Part shown: positions 1 through 5,159 of the stretch, one piece after another
Position numbering within the stretch: position 1 is the stretch's first letter
Layout of the letters: the number at the start of each line of letters is the position of its first letter
Assembly: GCA_944391635.1 (NCBI GenBank)
Contig: CALXUL010000236.1
Location: 1-5,929, forward strand
DNA: 5,929 bases
Direction: 5' to 3'
Source of the DNA: an uncultured Clostridia bacterium
GTDB lineage: Bacteria > Bacillota > Clostridia > UBA1381
The notes under the pieces: generated by a model
What the model was told of the DNA's origin: nothing
The model's input: the letters and a program-made list of their open reading frames with translations, nothing else
Databases searched by the model: none
Position numbers and translations under genes: made by a program

Positions 1-2
1 AC

Positions 3-284
3 TGGCCTGGGGTTACAGTCGAGAAAAAGGAAGGCAGGCTGAAAAAGCACAGCGGTGTTATGATAATCGACCTGCCAGGCATATATTCGCTGTCGCCATA
101 TACTCTGGAAGAGGTAGTTGCAAGAAATTATCTTATTACTGAACGTCCGGACGCTATCCTGAATATAATCGACGGGACTAATCTGGAACGCAACCTGTAT
201 TTGACTACTCAGCTTACTGAATTGGGAATACCTGTGGTTATAGCTATCAATATGATGGATGTTGTAAGGAAAAAACGGAGATAA
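3..284 (+). CDS. feoB: FeoB fragment 1: GTPase domain, 5' partial, ends at the frameshift
   Basis: This is the first open piece of the broken feoB. It carries the end of the G domain downstream of the P-loop: the switch-I Thr in WPGVTVE (Thr codon 15-17), DLPG of G3 (69-80), and NMMD of G4 (249-260), which gives guanine specificity. The true start lies left of the window, so the ATG at 60 is an internal methionine and not a start. After NMMDVVR the reading frame runs through the extra A in 270-275 and ends with KKRR-stop. The G5 loop lies in the next fragment, so this piece alone would be an incomplete GTPase. Confidence 0.7.
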   Translation, partial: WPGVTVEKKEGRLKKHSGVMIIDLPGIYSLSPYTLEEVVARNYLITERPDAILNIIDGTNLERNLYLTTQLTELGIPVVIAINMMDVVRKKRR

Positions 285-312
285 AATCAATATTTCAGAA
301 TTATCAAGAGCC

Positions 313-564
313 TTGGGATGCAAGGTGATTGAAATCTCCGCACTTAAAGGCATCGGGATTATGGAAGCCGCAGAAGCGGCTATTGAGTCTGCACAAAACG
401 GAAAAACGGTGCCTATGCATACTTTTTCAGGTACCGTTGAGCATGTACTTGCCCACATTGAAGAAGCGGCCGTACATAATATGCCGGAAGAACAGCAGAG
501 ATGGTACGCAATAAAACTGTTTGAACGTGATGATAAAGTATACCAGCAAATCAAGCTTGATTAG
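313..564 (+). CDS. feoB: FeoB fragment 2: G5 loop and start of the linker, ends at in-frame TAG
   Basis: This is the second open piece of feoB, in the frame entered after the missing +1 shift. The frame is already FeoB-like from about 277, before the TTG at 313, which has no convincing ribosome binding site; 313 is therefore just the first possible start codon. It encodes GCKVIEISALKG, whose SALKG is the G5 guanine-binding loop (337-351). A helical stretch follows and ends with the typical FeoB linker sequence WYAIKLFERDDKV. The TAG at 562-564 stops it, and the frame continues unbroken beyond. It is unlikely to be made as a separate functional protein. Confidence 0.45.
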   Translation: MGCKVIEISALKGIGIMEAAEAAIESAQNGKTVPMHTFSGTVEHVLAHIEEAAVHNMPEEQQRWYAIKLFERDDKVYQQIKLD

Positions 565-600
565 AATATACTTGATCATATTGAATCAGACATAAAAGCG

Positions 601-2307
601 GTGGAAGAAGAAATGGACGATGATGCAGAGTCTATTATTACCAACGAGAGATACGTTTATATCGGAGAGATAATAAAAGGCTGTTATAAAAAGAAATCTG
701 CAGGCAAACTTAGTAAGTCAGATAAAATCGACAGAATAGTCACAAACCGTTTTCTTGGTTTACCTATTTTCGCCGTCATAATGTTTCTGGTATATTACAT
801 ATCTATGGTTACAGTGGGAACTACTGCCACAGACTGGGCTAATGACGAGCTTTTCGGCGAAGGATGGTATTTGTTCGGTATCGGTCGGTCAGAATATTCT
901 CAGGATGCTGAGAAATACTCAAATGCATCTCTGATAGTTGAGGGATATGAGGCTTACATAGAAGAAAACGGCAGTGCTCCGACCGGTGATTTTTCCTATT
1001 TTGTCCAAAATGAAGAAACACTTGAATTGATTGAGAACACTGCAGATCAAAACGATTATGCTCAGGCTATAAACACCTTGAAGGAATACAATTCAGAACC
1101 AGATCCTGCAGATTACGGGGTATGGGTGCCGTCAATTTCCGTACTTGTCGGAAACGCGCTTGACTGGGCGGGTGCCGCAGACTGGCTGTCAGGGCTTATA
1201 ATTGACGGAATTATAGCGGGTGTCGGTGCTGTTTTAGGATTTGTCCCTCAGATGCTTATTTTATTCCTTATGCTCGCGATTCTTGAGGCATGCGGATATA
1301 TGGCACGTATTGCGTTTGTACTGGACCGTGTTTTCCGCAAATTCGGTCTGTCCGGAAAATCGTTTATTCCTATGCTTATCGGCACAGGATGCGGTATTCC
1401 GGGAATTGTGGCATCGCGCACCATAGAAAACGAGCGTGACAGGCGCATGACTATTATGACTACCACATTTATACCATGTGGTGCCAAAATACCTTTTATT
1501 TCGATGGTAGCCGGCGCTGTTTTTGGAGGATCGGCATGGGTGGCAACATCCGCATATTTTATTGGGATGGCAGCGATTATTATATCCGGTATTATGCTGA
1601 AAAAGACAAAAATGTTTAGTGGAGATCCTGCGCCGTTTGTAATGGAACTGCCCGCTTACCACCTGCCAACCGCAGGCAACGTGCTCCGTTCAATGTGGGA
1701 GCGAGGCTGGTCATTTATAAAGAAAGCAGGTACAATCATTCTTCTGTCAACTATTGTCATATGGTTTGCCACCTACTTTGGATTTACATCGGATGGCTTC
1801 AGAATGCTTGGCGAAGAGGAGCTGGATAAATCCATTCTTGCCGCAATAGGCGGTGCGATAGCATGGATATTTGCTCCGCTGGGCTGGGGAAACTGGCAAG
1901 CGGCTGTCTCATCAATAACCGGACTTGTAGCAAAAGAAAACATTGTAGGGACCATGAGTATTTTTTATCCCAACGGCTGGATAGAAATAGCTGAAAACTT
2001 TACTAAAATCAGCGGATATTCTTTCCTTGTATTTAATTTGCTTTGTGCACCCTGCTTTGCTGCCATCGGCGCAATAAAGCGGGAAATGAATTCCTCAAAG
2101 TGGACTTGGTTTGCAATAGGCTACCAGTGTCTATTTGTATACGGGATAGCATTAATGATAAATCAGTTTGGCCTGTTATTAACAAACGACCTTAACATTA
2201 TCGGACTGGTTGCCGCAGTCGCCGTACTTGCATTTATGATTTATATGCTGTTTAAACCATACAAGGAATCCACAAAATTAACCAAAGCCGTAAAGTTAAC
2301 ACAATAA
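601..2307 (+). CDS. feoB: FeoB fragment 3: membrane permease domain, 568 codons from GTG 601
   Basis: This is the intact Fe(2+) permease half of FeoB, in the same frame as fragment 2. It opens with an acidic linker (EEEMDDDAESIITNERY) common in FeoB proteins. The first membrane helix follows at about residues 52-72, then a long soluble insert, then the paired gate-type permease regions. Conserved elements are GTGCGIPG (Cys codon 1390-1392), the SRTIENERDRR loop, and the FIPCGAKIPF segment (Cys codon 1477-1479). Near the end, LLCAPCFAAIGAIKRE is the usual late FeoB membrane motif. GTG 601 has no clear ribosome binding site. ATG 613 has a weak GGAAG at 603-607 and would be the better restart point. 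Without its GTPase domain the permease would probably be poorly active or unregulated, so I treat it as part of the interrupted gene. Confidence 0.7.
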   Translation: MEEEMDDDAESIITNERYVYIGEIIKGCYKKKSAGKLSKSDKIDRIVTNRFLGLPIFAVIMFLVYYISMVTVGTTATDWANDELFGEGWYLFGIGRSEYSQDAEKYSNASLIVEGYEAYIEENGSAPTGDFSYFVQNEETLELIENTADQNDYAQAINTLKEYNSEPDPADYGVWVPSISVLVGNALDWAGAADWLSGLIIDGIIAGVGAVLGFVPQMLILFLMLAILEACGYMARIAFVLDRVFRKFGLSGKSFIPMLIGTGCGIPGIVASRTIENERDRRMTIMTTTFIPCGAKIPFISMVAGAVFGGSAWVATSAYFIGMAAIIISGIMLKKTKMFSGDPAPFVMELPAYHLPTAGNVLRSMWERGWSFIKKAGTIILLSTIVIWFATYFGFTSDGFRMLGEEELDKSILAAIGGAIAWIFAPLGWGNWQAAVSSITGLVAKENIVGTMSIFYPNGWIEIAENFTKISGYSFLVFNLLCAPCFAAIGAIKREMNSSKWTWFAIGYQCLFVYGIALMINQFGLLLTNDLNIIGLVAAVAVLAFMIYMLFKPYKESTKLTKAVKLTQ

Positions 2308-2328
2308 TTTTAAGTCACGAGGTGTTTT

Positions 2329-2520
2329 ATGATAATGTGGATATCTGAAAATATTGCAACAATTATTATTTGTATTATTTTGACGACTTTAGTAATAGGG
2401 ATTATCGCAAGCCTTATCCGCAATAAAAAAAGAGGAAAGTCTTCCTGCGGCTGCGGATGCTCAGGCTGTGCCATGAGCAATTCATGCCATTTAAGAAGCC
2501 ATCAAGATAATAAACCGTAA
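2329..2520 (+). CDS. FeoB-associated Cys-rich membrane protein
   Basis: This 63-residue protein has one hydrophobic helix (about residues 8-29), a basic patch (RNKKRGK, 31-37) and a cysteine cluster C40-x-C42-x-C44-x2-C47-x5-C53, with His54 and His58 nearby. It matches the small FeoB-associated Cys-rich family (PF12669, sometimes misnamed 'virus attachment protein p12'), which usually sits directly after feoB in Firmicutes. By the positive-inside rule the Cys-rich tail should face the cytoplasm. A role in receiving or handling iron at the FeoB pore has been suggested for such proteins, but the family's function is not settled. ATG 2329 is chosen because GAGG at 2319-2322 lies six bases upstream; ATG 2335 would be too far away. 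The 21-base gap after feoB indicates co-transcription. The gene looks intact even though feoB is interrupted. Confidence 0.85.
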   Translation: MIMWISENIATIIICIILTTLVIGIIASLIRNKKRGKSSCGCGCSGCAMSNSCHLRSHQDNKP

Positions 2521-2567
2521 AATCAGAAATTCCTTTAAAGGTTTATTTGCCAACCGGAAAAACCGAT

Positions 2568-2602
2568 CGGCAGGTCAAACAACAAAGTTGTTTGACCTGC
2601 CG
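2568..2602 (+). terminator. Strong hairpin terminator after the feo unit
   Basis: Two perfectly complementary 16-base arms, CGGCAGGTCAAACAAC (2568-2583) and GTTGTTTGACCTGCCG (2587-2602), flank an AAA loop. The T-tract after the stem is short (TTTAATT, 2603-2609), so termination would depend mostly on the very stable stem. It sits 47 bases after the Cys-rich gene and just before the promoter of the next gene, which fits a boundary between transcription units. Confidence 0.75.
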
Positions 2603-2607
2603 TTTAA

Positions 2608-2636
2608 TTGACAATAAGACTATAATTTAGTATAAT
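2608..2636 (+). promoter_or_regulatory. Consensus sigma-A promoter for the ZIP transporter gene
   Basis: TTGACA (2608-2613) and TATAAT (2631-2636) are both perfect consensus hexamers separated by 17 bases, the optimal spacing. Transcription should start near 2643. A second TATAAT at 2621-2626, ten bases earlier, is too close to this -35 to use it. Such a perfect core promoter implies strong basal activity, so any control probably acts through a repressor or the downstream leader. I see no clear Fur, Zur or MntR operator. Confidence 0.75.
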
Positions 2637-2803
2637 ATAAAAAACTTGTGTCTTAAAAGACAGCTGAATAATAAATCTTATCATTTGAATAAAGCTTGCT
2701 TTTTTTCAGGCACACGTAAATGAAAATTCTGTTACTGCACGGTTTTTTTGCCGTTATAAGCATATGCTAATGCAATTATTTTGTTTGGAGTGTTAACCAT
2801 ATA
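2637..2803 (+). promoter_or_regulatory. Long 5' leader of the ZIP transporter gene
   Basis: From the predicted start near 2643 there are about 160 untranslated bases before ATG 2804. The leader holds a T-tract (2699-2706), a possible 16-codon ORF (ATG 2720 to TAA 2768-2770, MKILLLHGFFAVISIC) with weak CAGG at 2707-2710, a small ACGG/CCGT hairpin around a T-run (about 2739-2754), and the 10-bp palindrome AGCATATGCT (2759-2768). I do not recognise a known riboswitch class; the conserved parts of the yybP-ykoY manganese and the NiCo riboswitches are not visible. Regulation by this leader is an inference from its length only. Confidence 0.3.
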
Positions 2804-3586
2804 ATGACAATTTACACTTTTTACGGAATTATGATTCCGTTTCTGGGTACTGTTTTTGGTGCAGCGTGCGTATTTTTCATGAAGAAAAATATGAACTTCA
2901 GTGTCCAGAGCGCACTTTCGGGATTTGCAGCCGGCGTAATGACCGCAGCTTCTGTATGGAGTCTTCTTATACCAGCACTTGAATATGCAGATGAAATGGG
3001 AAAGTGGTCATTCATTCCTGCTGCGGTCGGGTTTTGGATCGGTATACTTTTTCTGTTTATGCTTGACCATCTGATCCCGCACCTGCACTTTAATACCGAT
3101 CAAAAAGAAGGTCCAAAAAGTAAATTCAAAAAAACTACCATGCTCGTGCTTGCTGTTACGCTTCACAACATCCCCGAAGGTATGGCTATAGGTGTGGTAT
3201 ACGCAGGATTTCTCGCAGGAGAAACAAATATTACAGCCATGGCTGCTCTTGCTTTGTCAATAGGTATTGCCATTCAGAATTTCCCGGAAGGCGCTATTAT
3301 ATCCATGCCATTGAAATCACAAGGGCTTAAAAAGTCAAGAGCCTTCTTATACGGCGCAGCGTCAGGAGTAGTCGAGCCGTTAGGCGCTCTTATAACAATT
3401 GCCGCGGCCGGGCTTGTAATCCCCGCTCTGCCATATATGCTCAGCTTTGCCGCCGGCGCCATGATGTATGTTGTGGTCGAAGAACTTATACCTGAAATGT
3501 CTGCCGGAAAACATTCCAATATCGGAACGTTATTTTTTGCGGCAGGATACAGCGTAATGATGGTACTCGATGTCGCATTAGGCTAG
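2804..3586 (+). CDS. ZIP family divalent metal transporter (ZupT/GufA-like)
   Basis: This 260-residue polytopic membrane protein belongs to the ZIP (Zrt/Irt-like) family, which brings Zn(2+), Fe(2+), Mn(2+) or related ions into the cytoplasm. Its length is normal for bacterial ZupT/GufA-type members. The two metal-site helices are clear: HNIPEG (residues 121-126) and QNFPEG (158-163), which replaces the second His by Gln as in many ZIP proteins. A later helix ends in EELIPE (226-231). The loop DHLIPHLHF (88-96) is His-rich, as expected of the variable metal-binding loop. About eight hydrophobic segments can be counted. ATG 2804 has GGAG at 2787-2790, a rather long spacing of 13 bases, and no better in-frame start lies upstream. 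It has its own promoter and seems to be a single-gene unit. Metal preference cannot be read from the sequence. Its position next to feo makes iron a possible substrate beside zinc or manganese. Confidence 0.88.
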   Translation: MTIYTFYGIMIPFLGTVFGAACVFFMKKNMNFSVQSALSGFAAGVMTAASVWSLLIPALEYADEMGKWSFIPAAVGFWIGILFLFMLDHLIPHLHFNTDQKEGPKSKFKKTTMLVLAVTLHNIPEGMAIGVVYAGFLAGETNITAMAALALSIGIAIQNFPEGAIISMPLKSQGLKKSRAFLYGAASGVVEPLGALITIAAAGLVIPALPYMLSFAAGAMMYVVVEELIPEMSAGKHSNIGTLFFAAGYSVMMVLDVALG

Positions 3587-3701
3587 TTTTGACAGCAATT
3601 GCTGCCTTAGTTTATCGAAGATAAAATAATATTGTTTACACCGTTATTTGATGTATTTTTTATCTGTTTAATAAATTTACAAATTAAAAGAAGGTATTTA
3701 A

Positions 3702-4559
3702 ATGGTAAATACTGCAAGTATAATTGAAGGAAAAACTTTCGGTCAGGAAAGAGCGCTCTATGGAAGCCGTCAATTGACGGTGAAAGCATGCTCTTTTGAC
3801 GGTCCTGAGGATGGGGAAAGCGCGCTTAAGGAATGTTCTGACATTACTGTAATTGACTGTTTTTTCAATTTACGATATCCGTTATGGCATGTGCACGGTT
3901 TGAAAATTAAAGCTTGCAATATGTCTCCGCTCTGCCGGGCAGCTATATGGTACTCAGACAATATTGAAATTTTAAATACGAAAATGCATGGCATAAAAGC
4001 TTTAAGAGAGTGCTCGGATATTGATATAAAGCAATGTGACATAAACTCAGACGAGTTCGGATGGTTTACAAAAAATGTAAAAGTCGATAATACAAATGCT
4101 GTCGGTAAATATTTTATGATGCAGTCTCAACAGCTTGAGTTTAATAGGTTAAAGCTTACAGGCAAATATTCATTTCAGTACATCAAAAATGCCTGCTTTG
4201 ACAGCTGTGAATTTGATACCAAAGACGCTTTCTGGCACGCTGATAACGTAACAGTAAAAAACAGCATAATCAAAGGAGAGTATCTTGCGTGGTACTCGAA
4301 TAAACTTACTCTTGTCAACTGTACGATCATAGGTACTCAGCCACTCTGCTATTGCAAAAATTTAAAGCTGATAAACTGCAAAATGACAGATACCGATCTT
4401 TGCTTTGAAAAATCACAAGTTGACGCAACTATACTGTCTCCGGTCATAAGTATAAAAAATCCCGCCTGCGGCAAAATATATGTTCCGTCTGTGGGCTCTG
4501 TCATCATGGACAACGACAGTTATAAAGGTCAGATAATAATAACCGACACGCAACTTTGA
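3702..4559 (+). CDS. DUF3737 family protein, right-handed beta-helix solenoid
   Basis: This 285-residue protein begins with the DUF3737 (PF12541) signature, IIEGKTFGQERALYGSR followed by CSFDGPEDGESALKEC. The family's function is unknown. From about residue 25 to 230 it is built of short beta-strand repeats of the pattern LxVxNCxxxG, with copies at 25, 48, 67, 88, 107, 126, 145, 164, 183, 202 and 221. From residue 88 on the period is exactly 19. Between copies lie WY, WH, WF or FW motifs (for example IWYSDN, FWHADN, AWYSNK). This predicts a right-handed beta-helix with stacked Cys, Asn and aromatic ladders. It has 15 Cys and no signal peptide, so it is probably cytoplasmic. ATG 3702 has AGAAGG at 3689-3694, seven bases upstream. 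It is the first gene of a tight operon. A sugar-binding or polysaccharide-acting role would be a guess from the fold alone. Confidence 0.87.
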   Translation: MVNTASIIEGKTFGQERALYGSRQLTVKACSFDGPEDGESALKECSDITVIDCFFNLRYPLWHVHGLKIKACNMSPLCRAAIWYSDNIEILNTKMHGIKALRECSDIDIKQCDINSDEFGWFTKNVKVDNTNAVGKYFMMQSQQLEFNRLKLTGKYSFQYIKNACFDSCEFDTKDAFWHADNVTVKNSIIKGEYLAWYSNKLTLVNCTIIGTQPLCYCKNLKLINCKMTDTDLCFEKSQVDATILSPVISIKNPACGKIYVPSVGSVIMDNDSYKGQIIITDTQL

Positions 4560-4585
4560 ACTAACTAATTTAAGGGAAAGCAAAC

Positions 4586-5143
4586 ATGAAAAATCACAGA
4601 AAACTTTTTTTAGTATTCATTGTCACCGTAGCAGTAATTCTTTTAACGGGTTGTTATGCCGATAACGGTCTGTCCGATACTGACTTGAATAATACGGGCC
4701 CGCAAACCGACCGGCAAGAAAATGAAAATGATTTTGTCGACTCACAAACCGACAAGGAGGATAATAAAAACTTGGATGATAATCTTTTCTATCTGATTAC
4801 TGAAAATACCGTGTTTACGGCAAAGTTTACAGATAATTCAAGTGCTCAGGCTTTTAAAGATAAACTGGCTGTGGGCGACGTTACAGTAAACATGCACGAT
4901 TATGGAAACTTTGAAAAAGTAGGAGATTTGGGATTTGATCTTCCAACAAATGATACTCAAATAACTACACAACCCGGTGATATAATATTATACCAAGGCA
5001 ACTCTATTACAGTTTATTATGACACCAACTCATGGAATTTTACCCGGCTTGGAAAAATAGAAAATGTTTCAGGTGAGCAGTTACTGTCGGCTTTTGGAGA
5101 AGGAGATGTAACTATAACCTTTTCTTTAAATAATCCAAATTGA
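4586..5143 (+). CDS. Lipoprotein with a cyclophilin-like domain
   Basis: This 185-residue protein starts with a lipoprotein signal peptide: basic MKNHRK, a hydrophobic core (7-20) and lipobox LTGC with Cys23 as the lipidated residue. A hydrophilic linker rich in Asp, Asn, Gln and Thr (24-66) follows. The C-terminal domain (about 69-182) matches the cyclophilin-like fold family (PF18050 type), with NSSAQAFKDKL, MHDYGNFEKVGDLG, LPTNDTQITTQPGDIILYQGNSI, and NSWNFTRLGKIE. These small barrel domains resemble cyclophilin in fold, but prolyl isomerase activity has not been generally shown for them, and the function is unknown. The protein should sit on the outer face of the cytoplasmic membrane. GGGA at 4574-4577 precedes ATG 4586 by eight bases. 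The gap to the upstream gene is 26 bases and to the next gene 16, so it is an operon member. An AAGGAGG inside the linker (4754-4760) is noted separately. Confidence 0.87.
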   Translation: MKNHRKLFLVFIVTVAVILLTGCYADNGLSDTDLNNTGPQTDRQENENDFVDSQTDKEDNKNLDDNLFYLITENTVFTAKFTDNSSAQAFKDKLAVGDVTVNMHDYGNFEKVGDLGFDLPTNDTQITTQPGDIILYQGNSITVYYDTNSWNFTRLGKIENVSGEQLLSAFGEGDVTITFSLNNPN

Positions 5144-5146
5144 AAA

Positions 5147-5153
5147 GGAGGAG
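5147..5153 (+). promoter_or_regulatory. Strong ribosome binding site of the CMD-cupin gene
   Basis: GGAGGAG at 5147-5153 begins three bases after the stop of the lipoprotein gene and lies six bases before ATG 5160. It fixes the start of the CMD-cupin gene and suggests that this gene is translated well within the operon. Confidence 0.7.
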
Positions 5154-5159
5154 TATCAA

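Larger units (their letters stand above)
1..2307 (+). pseudogene. feoB: Ferrous iron transporter FeoB, 5'-truncated by the window edge and interrupted by a frameshift and an in-frame stop
   Basis: FeoB is an inner-membrane Fe(2+) importer with an N-terminal GTPase domain and a C-terminal polytopic permease. The window starts inside the G domain, just after the P-loop. Reading from base 3 gives the FeoB switch-I signature WPGVTVEKKEG, then G3 DLPG (69-80), G4 NMMD (249-260), G5 SALKG (337-351), a helical linker and the permease to TAA at 2305-2307. Two lesions break the frame. A run of six A at 270-275 has one base too many: with five A the protein continues RKNGDKINISELSRALG, but as written it stops at TAA 282-284. 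Further on, in the permease frame, TAG 562-564 falls inside the linker (KLD-stop-NILDHIE). About 767 codons of FeoB are otherwise continuous here. It may be a recent pseudogene, a split gene, or an assembly with errors. The family identity is certain; the biological reality of the lesions is not. Confidence 0.85.

Noticed and set aside
60..62. ATG 60 as the start of a small separate protein
   Set aside because: The frame is open and FeoB-like upstream to the window edge (WPGVTVEKKEG), so this Met is internal.
270..276. A AAA AAC heptamer as a programmed -1 frameshift site in feoB
   Set aside because: The heptamer is out of phase with the zero-frame codons (AAA at 270 and 273), and restoring FeoB needs a +1 shift, not -1. 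Six A is also short for polymerase slippage.
562..564. TAG as a recoded amber codon in this organism
   Set aside because: The ZIP gene ends normally at TAG 3584-3586, and TAA and TGA end other genes, so all three act as stops here.
1261..1662. Minus-strand ORF of 133 codons inside feoB
   Set aside because: It lies opposite the conserved FeoB permease, has no recognisable domain, and is a shadow of the coding strand.
2532..2565. CCTTTAAAGG palindrome and CGG-AAAAA-CCG mini-hairpin before the terminator
   Set aside because: Both are very short; the strong 16-bp hairpin right after them explains the end of the unit better.
3593..3604. Palindrome CAGCAATTGCTG after the ZIP gene as a terminator
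   Set aside because: The stem would be only four pairs around AATT, with no T-tract right after it; too weak to call.
3611..3625. Small hairpin TTTATC-GAA-GATAAA in the ZIP-DUF3737 gap
   Set aside because: Six mostly A-T pairs in AT-rich DNA are expected by chance, and no T-run follows.
3635..3676. Promoter for the DUF3737 operon (TTTACA 3635 or TTGATG 3648 with AT-rich -10 candidates)
   Set aside because: A promoter is expected somewhere in this gap, but no pair of hexamers has both good match and good spacing, so I cannot place it.
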